DNA from: an uncultured Lachnospiraceae bacterium
GTDB taxonomy: Bacteria; Bacillota; Clostridia; Lachnospirales; Lachnospiraceae
Length of the DNA stretch: 38,238 nucleotides
NCBI GenBank assembly: GCA_910584695.1
Contig: CAJUBR010000021.1
Coordinates: 1-38,238, forward strand
Direction of reading: 5' to 3'
Position numbers and translations under genes: made by a program. The notes under the pieces were generated by a model. That model was not told the DNA's origin. It saw nothing but the letters and a program-made list of their open reading frames with translations, and ran no database searches. How positions within the stretch are numbered: position 1 is the first letter of the stretch; each line of letters begins with the position of its first letter. Shown one piece after another: positions 13,965 through 21,287 of this stretch.

Positions 13965-14048
13965 ATGAGTACATATGAGGAATTTATGGTTATTTTGACC
14001 ATAGCTCTACTGATTGTAGCAATTCTGAATTTGAAAAATAAGAAATAG
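13965..14048 (+). CDS. Type I toxin, holin-like peptide, copy 1
   Basis: A 27-residue peptide that starts MSTYEEFMVILTIALL and ends LNLKNKK: a short N-terminal polar part, one hydrophobic segment and a basic tail, as in the TxpA/BsrG and Hol_Tox class of type I toxins that damage the membrane. AAAGGAGTGG stands nine bases before the ATG. A -10 (TATAAT, 13890) lies 70 bases upstream without a clear -35. The stop codon is inside a hairpin shared with an antisense RNA from the opposite strand. Nearly the same peptide is encoded again at 14289. Confidence 0.85.
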   Translation: MSTYEEFMVILTIALLIVAILNLKNKK

Positions 14049-14137
14049 TGCCCCTGCTCTGGTAAAGTAAGACACTATTTCTTAGTGTTTATATTTACCG
14101 AACGGATAGGCTTAATCTATCGCTCGGCTGTCTTGTT
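14040..14137 (-). ncRNA. Antisense antitoxin RNA for toxin copy 1
   Basis: Predicted transcript from about 14137 leftward, from a strong promoter, through a hairpin (CCGAACGGATAG / CTATCGCTCGG region, 14098 to 14128), to a bidirectional terminator AAGAAATAGTG (14040 to 14050) / CACTATTTCTT (14073 to 14083), followed on the minus strand by ATTTTT. It overlaps the last nine bases of the toxin coding region and the toxin mRNA 3' end, as RatA does for TxpA. The RNA ends are inferred. Confidence 0.75.
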
Positions 14138-14143
14138 AAATAT

Positions 14144-14171
14144 ATTATAGCAAATTACGCTGAAATGTCAA
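14144..14171 (-). promoter_or_regulatory. Antisense RNA promoter, copy 1
   Basis: Minus strand TTGACA (14166 to 14171) and TATAAT (14144 to 14149), both perfect, 16 bases apart. Far stronger than the sense promoter, as expected for an excess antitoxin RNA. Confidence 0.85.
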
Positions 14172-14288
14172 TTGGCAGTTCCGCCATCTGGTCCCGCTGC
14201 CTTTGACGGAATACATAATATACTTAACCGGGTAGCCGGGGGACGTGCTTTTTCATCCAACCTGAGCCTTACAGGAAGGGTGATGCTT

Positions 14289-14372
14289 ATGAATACATAT
14301 GAGGAATTTATGATTATACTTACTACGGTACTTGTGATTATTGAAATTCTGAACATGAAAAATAAGAAATAG
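14289..14372 (+). CDS. Type I toxin, holin-like peptide, copy 2
   Basis: A 27-residue peptide starting MNTYEEFMIILTTVL and ending LNMKNKK, homologous to copy 1 over its whole length with changes mainly in the hydrophobic segment. The start at 14289 is chosen by alignment with copy 1 and by the AGGAAGGG site nine bases upstream; an ATG at 14283 would add two residues but leaves only three bases of spacing. The stop lies in the hairpin shared with the antisense RNA. The tandem arrangement suggests duplication of the whole unit, with divergence allowing separate RNA pairs. Confidence 0.85.
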   Translation: MNTYEEFMIILTTVLVIIEILNMKNKK

Positions 14373-14464
14373 CCGTCCTGCATCTGGTAAATGTAACGGC
14401 TATTTCTTGATCGATTATATTCGCCGGGTCGGGTGAAATGCACTCACCTTCCGACTGCCTTGTT
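14364..14464 (-). ncRNA. Antisense antitoxin RNA for toxin copy 2
   Basis: Predicted from about 14464 leftward. A 5' hairpin with GTCGG..GGTGA / TCACC..CGAC (about 14424 to 14456) precedes the bidirectional terminator AAGAAATAGCCGT (14364 to 14376) / ACGGCTATTTCTT (14396 to 14408), followed by ATTTTT. It overlaps the toxin stop and mRNA tail. The hairpin sequences differ from copy 1, so cross-regulation may be limited. Confidence 0.75.
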
Positions 14465-14470
14465 AAGTAT

Positions 14471-14498
14471 ATTATAGCAAATTATGCTTAAATGTCAA
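14471..14498 (-). promoter_or_regulatory. Antisense RNA promoter, copy 2
   Basis: Minus strand TTGACA (14493 to 14498) and TATAAT (14471 to 14476), perfect, 16 bases apart. The sequence from -35 to about +15 is closely similar to copy 1. Confidence 0.85.
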
Positions 14499-14551
14499 TC
14501 TACGGCTCCAACATTTGCCAGAGCTGCAGAATACTATACACCATAGTGTTT

Positions 14552-14616
14552 TATGATGTACAATAACCAATCACACGCTTATTGTATCATACTTTACACC
14601 TGGTTGTATAGGTGTA
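14552..14616. promoter_or_regulatory. Stacked inverted repeats before the integrase gene
   Basis: TATGATGTACAATAA (14552 to 14566) pairs with TTATTGTATCATA (14579 to 14591) with small bulges, and TACACCT (14595 to 14601) pairs with AGGTGTA (14610 to 14616). A TATACT at 14620 to 14625 could be the integrase -10. They may be operator sites, integrase arm sites, or a protective terminator. Confidence 0.5.
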
Positions 14617-14629
14617 TTTTATACTATTT

Positions 14630-14645
14630 TGTGCGGTATCGCACA
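14630..14645. repeat. 16-bp palindrome, copy 3 (one mismatch)
   Basis: TGTGCGGTATCGCACA, differing in one central base from the two perfect copies at 8899 and 9253. It lies 20 bases before the integrase ATG, between the -10 and the ribosome binding site. Confidence 0.8.
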
Positions 14646-14664
14646 CGATAAAGGAGTTGATACA

Positions 14665-15738
14665 ATGCCAAGAGGAAAAGCAATGAGAAATCCTAACGGA
14701 TACGGTACTGTTGTAAAATTATCTGGTAACCGCCGGAAACCCTTCGAGGTTAGAGTTAATACCAGAATAGACGAATGGGGATATCCCCGCTATGATGTAC
14801 TGAACAGATTTGAAAACCGGACAGATGCCACTATAGCACTCGCTGAATATAACCGAAGTCCGTTTGATGTAAACAAGCGTGATATCACATTTAGCGAAGT
14901 ATATATAATGTGGTATGATTGGAAGTATGTGAATAGCAAAAAGAAATACTCTCAAAGTACAATAGACTGTACAAGGGGAGCTTATAAAAAGTGTTCCCCT
15001 CTTCATGATATGAAAATCAAAGAAATCCGCACTGATGATATGCAACGGATCCTTGATAATCATACTCTTTCCCATGCCTACATGGAGCATATAGTCAACC
15101 TGTTGCATCAGGTATATAAATATGCTCTTGAATACGATATCGTTGAAAAGGATTATTCCAGCTTTGTTAAAATAACCAAGGAAGAGGATGACGAAAAAGG
15201 CATACCATTCACTAAAACCGAAATATCAGCTCTATGGCAAAATGTAAATGCTGTTCCATATTGTGACACTGTCCTGATCCTTATTTATACCGGTTGGCGA
15301 ATATCTGAATTTCTGGGGATGAAAACCGATAGTGTAGATCTGTCAGAATGGACCATGCAAAGCGGTGTTAAAACGGCAGCGGGAAAAAATAGAATTGTTC
15401 CAATTCATTCCGGCATTCAAGGCCTTGTACAAGCCCGATACTCGCCCCATTCTGCCACTTTTATACACAATGTGGAGAATAAGCCTATTACTAAAACGGC
15501 TTATTATAAGGCATTTATTGAGGTCTTGAATCAATGCGAAATAACCGAAAAACATACTCCTCACGACTGCCGGCACACTTTTACGTCTCTTCTGGATTCT
15601 GCAGGTGCTAATGACGTGTGTATTGATAGGCTAGTGGGGCACGCATCCAAAACACTGACGAAAAAGACATATACCCATAAAGATATTAATGAATTAAGGC
15701 ATGCCATAGAACTGATAAAGATAGAACCCCCAGAATGA
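14665..15738 (+). CDS. int: Phage tyrosine-recombinase integrase
   Basis: A 357-residue integrase. The N-terminal arm-binding part has NPNGYGTVVKLSGNRRKPFEVRV, common in Firmicute phage integrases. The core-binding SAM-like domain is about residues 60 to 150 (FSEVYIMWYDWKYVNSKKKYSQSTIDCTRGAYKKC). The catalytic domain has R in TGWRISEFLGM, K in the following beta-hairpin (TAAGKNRIVPI), HxxR in HTPHDCRHTFTSLL, H in VGHASKTLTKKTYTH and the nucleophile Y there. All catalytic residues are present. ATG 14665 is used because AAAGGAG lies nine bases upstream; an earlier in-frame ATG overlaps the palindrome. It catalyses integration and, with an excisionase not seen here, excision. Confidence 0.93.
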   Translation: MPRGKAMRNPNGYGTVVKLSGNRRKPFEVRVNTRIDEWGYPRYDVLNRFENRTDATIALAEYNRSPFDVNKRDITFSEVYIMWYDWKYVNSKKKYSQSTIDCTRGAYKKCSPLHDMKIKEIRTDDMQRILDNHTLSHAYMEHIVNLLHQVYKYALEYDIVEKDYSSFVKITKEEDDEKGIPFTKTEISALWQNVNAVPYCDTVLILIYTGWRISEFLGMKTDSVDLSEWTMQSGVKTAAGKNRIVPIHSGIQGLVQARYSPHSATFIHNVENKPITKTAYYKAFIEVLNQCEITEKHTPHDCRHTFTSLLDSAGANDVCIDRLVGHASKTLTKKTYTHKDINELRHAIELIKIEPPE

Positions 15739-15757
15739 CCATTCTAGAGGTTCTTGT
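15724..15757 (+). terminator. Integrase terminator
   Basis: A hairpin AGAACC...CAGAATG / CATTCT...GGTTCT spans the end of the integrase gene and its stop codon, followed by TGTTTTG. The stem has a few mismatches. Confidence 0.65.
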
Positions 15758-16044
15758 TTTGTCACTAATGTGTCACTAATAAAATTTTAACAGCCTTTTT
15801 GCGTAAAGTTGTATTTCTACAAAAAGCTAGGATTTTCAAGCATTTCCCCACTTCGGTACTTTTCCAAAAACTAACAAAAATAGTGGTAATCTAAGTTAAC
15901 CTTAAGATTGCACCATATAAAAACTGACAACCCCGCCGCAAGCAGCAACGTATCAATTTTTTTCTGGAAATGGTACTATATCCGTGTTATTATGGCTATA
16001 ATTTAAAGATAACCGCAGGGTAAACAAGAAAGGGGCAGTAAAGA
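15758..16044. other. Prophage-host junction region, no gene
   Basis: About 290 bases without a coding frame. The prophage right attachment site should be here, but no core can be named without the left end. At 15931 is CCCCGCCGCAAGCAGC, a motif that recurs in a variant form at 26832. A TATAAT at 15995 to 16001 (GGCTATAATTTAA) may be the -10 for the following gene, with no clear -35. Confidence 0.5.
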
Positions 16045-17112
16045 ATGAAACAGAAAAACAATGATTATATTGCCATTCCGGCAGTGTTAAAAGTAGAAAA
16101 TGGTGCACTTGCAAGAATCGGCACCTATTTAAAAGAAAGTGATATCAAAAAAGTTGTCATTTTCTTCGGAAACGGATTGATTGATATGTTTGGAAGCACC
16201 GTCATGGAATCCTTACGGGACGCTGACATTGAAGTTTTAGAATATCAGGAGTTAGATTCGGTACGTTTAGAGGATATCACTGCCCTTGCTTTCAGTCTCC
16301 CTAATAAAACACAGGCTGTAATCGGGCTTGGCGGTGGCAAGGTCATTGATGCGACCAAATACAGCGGCTTCTTACGCAAACTGCCCTTTATCAGTGTCCC
16401 TACCTCTGCCTCCAGTGACGGATTCTCCAGTGCCAGTGCATCCCTTCTGATTGATGGCAGACGGAATTCCGTACCAGCCAGAATGCCTTATGGTATTATC
16501 GTGGATACCGGGGTAATCAAAAGTGCCCCAAAACATTTTCTTTACTCTGGAATCGGGGACATGGTTTCGAAAATCACTGCCCTTTATGACTGGCAGTTTG
16601 AGGAAGATAACGGCTATGCTGAAGTAAATGATTTTGCGATGATGATTGCTAAAAAGGCCGTCAATAGCTTTGTGAGGACTCCTTTTTCCAGCATTCAGGA
16701 TGATTTATTCTTAAAAGAATTATTGGATTCCCTTGCCATGAGTGGCGTTGCAAACGAAATCGCAGGAAGCAGTGCACCCACCAGCGGCAGCGAGCATTTA
16801 ATCTCCCACGCTCTGGATAAACTGTTAGAGGTTCCCCAGCTTCACGGAATTCAGGTAGGTATTGCCACCTATCTGATGAGTCTGGTACAGAATCACCGCT
16901 ATAAACGGGTGCATACTATTTTTACCGACACCGGATTTTTTGACTATGTGGAAACTCTGGAATTGGATGTCAGGGATTATGAAAATGCCATCGACCTTGC
17001 ACCCTCTATCAAACCCTTCCGCCATACTTATATCCATATGGAAAAATATCGGGAACTTGCAAAGGAACTTCTATACAAAGACGCTGCATTAAAAAGGATT
17101 TTTCATGTATAA
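16045..17112 (+). CDS. sn-glycerol-1-phosphate dehydrogenase-like enzyme (AraM/EgsA family)
   Basis: A 355-residue iron/zinc alcohol dehydrogenase-fold enzyme. The NAD(P)-binding motif is GLGGGKVIDATKY (about 94 to 106). The stretch SVPTSASSDGFSSASASLLIDGRRNSVPARMPYGIIVDTGVIKSAP and then GIGDMVSKITALYDW follows the pattern of glycerol-1-phosphate dehydrogenases (archaeal EgsA, bacterial AraM) more than glycerol dehydrogenase GldA. Metal ligands would be D in GIGD, H in GSEHLISHALD and H in LHGIQVG. It would reduce dihydroxyacetone phosphate to sn-glycerol-1-phosphate in the cytoplasm. AGAAAGGGG before the ATG; single gene, convergent with the patatin gene. Product use (glycerolipid or wall polymer) is not shown by neighbours. 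Confidence 0.75.
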   Translation: MKQKNNDYIAIPAVLKVENGALARIGTYLKESDIKKVVIFFGNGLIDMFGSTVMESLRDADIEVLEYQELDSVRLEDITALAFSLPNKTQAVIGLGGGKVIDATKYSGFLRKLPFISVPTSASSDGFSSASASLLIDGRRNSVPARMPYGIIVDTGVIKSAPKHFLYSGIGDMVSKITALYDWQFEEDNGYAEVNDFAMMIAKKAVNSFVRTPFSSIQDDLFLKELLDSLAMSGVANEIAGSSAPTSGSEHLISHALDKLLEVPQLHGIQVGIATYLMSLVQNHRYKRVHTIFTDTGFFDYVETLELDVRDYENAIDLAPSIKPFRHTYIHMEKYRELAKELLYKDAALKRIFHV

Positions 17113-17160
17113 GAAATGGTTTTGCCCGTACTCCTTGTTCTTATAAGATATTCCTGCAGT

Positions 17161-18153
17161 TTAAAATACAATTCGTTCCAGCCGTTCTTTCGTTTCCAAA
17201 TACCCCTGATTCATTTTCTTTTGAATGGTCTTTGGATGGAAATCAAGTGTACTCTTAAAATTAAACAATGATTTTTCAAGATAAATATGGACAAGCACTG
17301 CATCACGATAACGAATATAGTCCTCTACCGGAGGACGGTATTGTATCCGCTTAAAGAGAGAAGAAGATTCCGAAAAGATATCATAATCCATCAGACTTAA
17401 ATGAAGTACTAACAGCTTCCTGTAACCCGCTTCATACAGCGGGCGGACAGGCACATTATCTTTCACTCCACCATCCCAGTACTTTGCACCACCAATCACC
17501 TCCGGCGGAAATATAAACGGTAACGCAGAAGATGCAAGAAGGATTTTTAACATCTCCTCCTGGGGATGTTTTTGCAGTAGAAAATATTCAGAGGACCGGT
17601 TCATAATATTATAGCAGGCTGCAAAACAGGGAATCTTACTTTTTGATACATGCGGCAATATCTGATTCTGACAGATGATCCGGCTTAAGCCCTCTCTGGT
17701 AAAAAGCCCCCGGTTTGCCAAACTTACCATTAACAGAGCCATTGACAGCGAAAGAGAGTTTCCAAAGTGATTCTTCAGAATATGTAATATCTCTTTTTTT
17801 CTGGCAAAGTTTCTCAACAATGCATCCGGAAGTTCTTTTTTCCCCTGCATCTTAATAATCCACTCTCTATTTTCATGCACCATGCTTTCCAATTCCATAA
17901 GAAATTCCTTATCTTTCAAAGCTTTTGAAGTCAAAATAACATCTTCATTGACCTGCCGCTCCCATATAGAATGTGCTTTTTCATAATCACCAGTGGCAAA
18001 AAGTGCTGCATTCAGTGCCCCTACTGAAGTTCCGGAAACTGCAGAAATTATCAAATCTTTTCGTTCTCTGATTGCTTTCCATGCACCGATTTCATAGGCT
18101 CCTTTTCCACCGCCCCCTGCTAAAACCAAACCCCAATCCTTTTGAATATTCAT
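17161..18153 (-). CDS. Patatin-like phospholipase
   Basis: A 330-residue patatin. The oxyanion hole is GLVLAGGGGKGAYEIGAW (residues 8 to 25), the nucleophile elbow GTSVGALNAALFATG has Ser43, and the catalytic Asp is in KYWDGGVKDNVPVRPLYEAG. All elements of the Ser-Asp dyad are present. The insert between elbow and Asp is long (about 170 residues) and helical, containing a GLFTREGLSRII segment common in this bacterial subgroup. No signal peptide, so it should be cytoplasmic or membrane-associated. ATG 18153 has AGAAGGAAG upstream; an in-frame ATG at 18186 lacks one. Divergent from the Dlt-like operon. Confidence 0.9.
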   Translation of the reverse strand: MNIQKDWGLVLAGGGGKGAYEIGAWKAIRERKDLIISAVSGTSVGALNAALFATGDYEKAHSIWERQVNEDVILTSKALKDKEFLMELESMVHENREWIIKMQGKKELPDALLRNFARKKEILHILKNHFGNSLSLSMALLMVSLANRGLFTREGLSRIICQNQILPHVSKSKIPCFAACYNIMNRSSEYFLLQKHPQEEMLKILLASSALPFIFPPEVIGGAKYWDGGVKDNVPVRPLYEAGYRKLLVLHLSLMDYDIFSESSSLFKRIQYRPPVEDYIRYRDAVLVHIYLEKSLFNFKSTLDFHPKTIQKKMNQGYLETKERLERIVF

Positions 18154-18244
18154 GTACTTCCTTCTCTGACAGGACAAAACTGTCAAACATAATTTGGATT
18201 ATTATTATACTTATGTTAATGAAAGTCCACACTATTACTAAATC

Positions 18245-18259
18245 TTAAGATTTTTTAAG
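18245..18259 (+). promoter_or_regulatory. Tandem TTAAG direct repeat upstream of the Dlt-like operon
   Basis: TTAAGATTTTTTAAG has two TTAAG elements exactly 10 bp apart (18245 and 18255), a spacing typical of OmpR-family response regulator sites such as CiaR. dlt operons in other Firmicutes are under such regulators. The link is inference. Confidence 0.35.
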
Positions 18260-18380
18260 ACTTTTTCTATTGCTATTTTGATAAAACTATGTTAGCGTGT
18301 CTTTTGTGTAATTTATGTGTAATTTTAATGAATTAATACAAAAATAGCCTTATATATAACATGCGTAACCAACATTCAGA

Positions 18381-18410
18381 AAGATCACCCCTAAAGGCAA
18401 GTGATTTTTC
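18381..18410 (+). terminator. Leader hairpin with T-run before the Dlt-like operon (possible attenuator)
   Basis: AAGATCAC / GTGATTTTT with a 12-base loop that holds a small CCT/AGG pair, followed by TTTTTCTT. It ends 15 bases before the ribosome binding site of the first gene, so it looks like a terminator in the leader. Confidence 0.5.
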
Positions 18411-18436
18411 TTCATTATATTAATGCGGAGGCAATT

Positions 18437-19972
18437 ATGAACAATGTATTAGAATATCTCGAAGCAAGTGCGGCAGCATTTCCCAGTAAAATGGCTGCAA
18501 AAGATGACAAAATTTCCTGTACCTACGGTGAACTTATCTCCGATGCAAAGACAATTGGTACAATGCTTGCAGCAAAAACCGAGATTCGAAAACCAATTGC
18601 AGTCTTTATGGATAAAGGTGTCATTACGCTGAAAACTTATATGGGTATTCTGTATGCCGGATGCTTTTATGTATTGATTGATCCGTCCTTTCCGGGGGAC
18701 CGGATACGGCAGATTCTTGATGTACTAAAGACCGACATTGTAATAACCGAAAAAGCACAGGAAGAAAATCTCCGTAATACCGGATACGATAAAGAAATCA
18801 TCTATTCGGACGAAATGCTAAATAACGAAGAGTTCAAAGAATCCGAAGAAGTGCTTCGGGATATACGATGCAGACTGACAGATACAGACCCGGTCTATTG
18901 TAATTTTACATCAGGTTCTACCGGTGTTCCAAAAGGTGTCTTAATCTGCCACCGCTCTGTAATTGATTTCATCGATCAGTTTACAAAAACATTTGGTATT
19001 ACCTGTGACGACGTGATCGGCAATCAGGCACCCTTTGATTTCGACGTATCGGTAAAAGACATATACAGCACATTGAAAATGGGAGCAACTCTGATCATGA
19101 TTCCGAGGGCCTTTTTTATGTTTCCAAATGCAGTGGTGGATATGTTAGACGATAATAAAGTAACAACTCTAATCTGGGCAGTATCCGCACTGTGCCTGCT
19201 AAACCGTCTGCATGGATTAAAGCATAAGGTTCCGTCCCATATCAACAAGATTATGTTCAGTGGAGAAATGATGCCGATAAAACAGTTAAATATCTGGCGT
19301 ACCTATTATCCTGATGCAATGTTCGTCAATCTGTACGGTCCGACTGAAATCACCTGTAACTGCACATATTATATTCTTGACAGGGAATTTTCAGAAGACG
19401 ACAGGCTTCCGATGGGGCAGGCATTTGCAAATGAGCGGGTATTTTTACTTAATGATAACGACACGGAGATTAAAGCGGACAAGTCTCAGACAGCAGGTGA
19501 GTTATGTGTAGCCGGTACCGCACTTGCACTTGGTTATTACAACAATCCTGCAGCAACCGAAAAGGCATTTACCAAAAATCCCCTGCAGTCTATGTGGCCT
19601 GAAACAATATACCGGACTGGTGATCTGGCATATTACGGAGATGACGGAATGCTCTACTTTGCAGGCAGAAAGGATTTTCAGATCAAACATATGGGACACC
19701 GCATTGAACTTGAGGAAATTGAAAGCGTGCTGGGCAGTGTCAGTATCGTGGAACATGCCTGCTGCTTTTTTGACGAAAAAAGAAGCAAGATTGTTGCGTT
19801 TTATGTTGGAGGAGAGGACAAAAAACAGATACTGGATGAGATGAAGCAAAAGGTTCCGGAATATATGGTTCCTAATATCCTTCGCTGTGTCGAAACGCTT
19901 CCTCTTACGAAAAACGGAAAAACCGATCGAAAGCTTTTACGAGAACAATATGAGAATAAAACAAACCGATGA
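18437..19972 (+). CDS. Amino-acid adenylating ligase, DltA-like
   Basis: A 511-residue stand-alone adenylation domain. Core motifs in order: A3 NFTSGSTGVPKG (156 to 167), A5 FVNLYGPTEIT (296 to 306), A6 GELCVAG (354 to 360), A7 YRTGDLAYYGDDGMLYFAGR (392 to 411), A8 HRIELEEIE, and A10 LTKNGKTDR with catalytic K495. All key residues are intact. The length is that of DltA (about 505). It should activate an amino acid with ATP and load it on the carrier protein encoded two genes downstream. The substrate pocket cannot be read by eye, so D-alanine should not be assumed. ATG 18437 has GCGGAGG upstream; an in-frame ATG at 18401 lies in the leader T-run. Confidence 0.88.
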   Translation: MNNVLEYLEASAAAFPSKMAAKDDKISCTYGELISDAKTIGTMLAAKTEIRKPIAVFMDKGVITLKTYMGILYAGCFYVLIDPSFPGDRIRQILDVLKTDIVITEKAQEENLRNTGYDKEIIYSDEMLNNEEFKESEEVLRDIRCRLTDTDPVYCNFTSGSTGVPKGVLICHRSVIDFIDQFTKTFGITCDDVIGNQAPFDFDVSVKDIYSTLKMGATLIMIPRAFFMFPNAVVDMLDDNKVTTLIWAVSALCLLNRLHGLKHKVPSHINKIMFSGEMMPIKQLNIWRTYYPDAMFVNLYGPTEITCNCTYYILDREFSEDDRLPMGQAFANERVFLLNDNDTEIKADKSQTAGELCVAGTALALGYYNNPAATEKAFTKNPLQSMWPETIYRTGDLAYYGDDGMLYFAGRKDFQIKHMGHRIELEEIESVLGSVSIVEHACCFFDEKRSKIVAFYVGGEDKKQILDEMKQKVPEYMVPNILRCVETLPLTKNGKTDRKLLREQYENKTNR

Positions 19973-19985
19973 AAGGAGGGATGAT

Positions 19986-21287
19986 ATGCCACACAATATC
20001 TTTGAATGGATTGCTTCCCACTATGAAACACCCACATATGTATTTGATATGCAAAATCTGGCACAACGGGTTGATTTGATTCGAAGCAGACTTCCGGATG
20101 AAACGATGCTCTGTTTCGCAATGAAAGCAAATCCCTTTATGGCAGGAACCCTTGCTAAACTGGTAGACCGGCTTGAGGTCTGCTCTCCGGGCGAATATGA
20201 AATCTGTATCCGGGAACAGATCGATCCGGAAAAGATTGTGGTATCCGGTGTTAACAAAACGAAAGCATCCATGGAACGTATCTTTTCCTACAGCCATGGT
20301 GCAGGTATCTATACGATTGAATCCGAACTGCATTACCAAATACTAAAACAATGTGCAGCGGGTATTGACAGAAGGCTTAAGGTTCTGCTGAGGCTTTCCA
20401 GTGGCAATCAATTCGGAATGGATGAATCCACTCTGGAACAGGTGCTCACGATGATACAGGCAGACAACTTGATGAATGTAATCGGAATCCATTATTATGC
20501 AGGAACACAAAAAAAGATACCGAAAATAGAAAGCGAATTAAAACAGCTCAATACCTACGGTTTGGCCTTGCAGGATAAATATCACATTCAGGATATAGAG
20601 TTAGAATATGGTCCCGGTCTGATGGTATCTTATTTTGACGAGACAAGTTCTACTGTATCCGATTCATCTGATGCGGGGGAGCAGCTTGATATACTAGGCA
20701 AACTGCTAACAGACATGAATTCATATGGTCACATTTCCATAGAACTTGGAAGGTTCCTGACCTCCGACTGCGGATACTATATGACACGGATTATGGATAT
20801 CAAGCATACCGGCAAAACCGGTTTTGTAATCGTGGATGGCGGTATCCATCAAATTAACTATTATGGTCAGATGATGGGTATGAAAAAACCATATATGCAG
20901 CTAATACGGCAACAGAATCATGTAGAAGAAACTACAGACAATATAAAAAAAAGTACGACAGAGCATCCGAATTCTCAGATAGCATCTAACGATACTGCAT
21001 GCATGCAAAATTCAAACAAGTGGACCATATGCGGTTCCCTGTGTACAGTAAATGATGTACTGGTTCGTCAGATTGAACTATGTGACTTTGACATCGGTGA
21101 CATTCTGGTATTTGAACGATGCGGTGCTTATGCTGTGACAGAAGGCATGGCACTATTTCTAAGCCGGGAACTGCCACAGGTACTCTTAGTTGATCTGGAA
21201 GAAAACATCCAGATTTTAAGAAAAAAGACAGAAATCAACTTATTAAATGGAAAAATGGAGGAAGAAGAACATGGAAGAATTAATTGA
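19986..21287 (+). CDS. Fold-type III PLP decarboxylase, BtrK-like, within the Dlt-like operon
   Basis: A 433-residue protein of the ornithine/diaminopimelate decarboxylase group 2 family. PLP lysine is K47 in FAMKANP. LEVCSPGEYEI, then SGVNKTKASME, QFGMDES (142 to 148), GIHYYAGTQ (167 to 175, in place of the usual GLHFHIGSQ), YGPGLMVSYF, ELGRFLTSDCG, FVIVDGGIH and CGSLCTVND with C353 follow, ending in GAYAVTEG. As I recall the family, QFGMDES, H.Y.GTQ and LCT resemble BtrK, which decarboxylates glutamyl on a carrier protein in butirosin synthesis, more than free-substrate enzymes. A polar insert lies at about 310 to 345. AAAGGAGGG precedes ATG 19986, 13 bases after the ligase stop. It overlaps the carrier gene by 17 bases. 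Confidence 0.8.
   Translation: MPHNIFEWIASHYETPTYVFDMQNLAQRVDLIRSRLPDETMLCFAMKANPFMAGTLAKLVDRLEVCSPGEYEICIREQIDPEKIVVSGVNKTKASMERIFSYSHGAGIYTIESELHYQILKQCAAGIDRRLKVLLRLSSGNQFGMDESTLEQVLTMIQADNLMNVIGIHYYAGTQKKIPKIESELKQLNTYGLALQDKYHIQDIELEYGPGLMVSYFDETSSTVSDSSDAGEQLDILGKLLTDMNSYGHISIELGRFLTSDCGYYMTRIMDIKHTGKTGFVIVDGGIHQINYYGQMMGMKKPYMQLIRQQNHVEETTDNIKKSTTEHPNSQIASNDTACMQNSNKWTICGSLCTVNDVLVRQIELCDFDIGDILVFERCGAYAVTEGMALFLSRELPQVLLVDLEENIQILRKKTEINLLNGKMEEEEHGRIN

Larger units (their letters stand above)
1..15760. mobile_element. Siphovirus-like temperate prophage, right-hand part (left end outside window)
   Basis: Integrase, repressor/Cro switch, antirepressor, replication initiator, late regulator, HNH, portal, terminase, capsid and tail genes form one continuous block. 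Everything left of 12.0 kb reads on the minus strand; the lysogeny and integrase genes read on the plus strand. Tape measure, tail tip and lysis genes are expected left of position 1. The right boundary is inferred from the integrase terminator near 15.75 kb and the first host gene at 16.045 kb. I could not identify the att core because the left end is missing. Confidence 0.93.

Noticed and set aside
14203..14219. TTGACG as -35 for toxin copy 2
   Set aside because: It is only five bases from the CATAAT box, so the sense promoter lacks a proper -35; the weak sense promoter was left unassigned.
14719..15108. Minus-strand 129-residue frame within the integrase gene
   Set aside because: Shadow of the integrase reading frame, no ribosome binding site, hydrophobic random-like composition.
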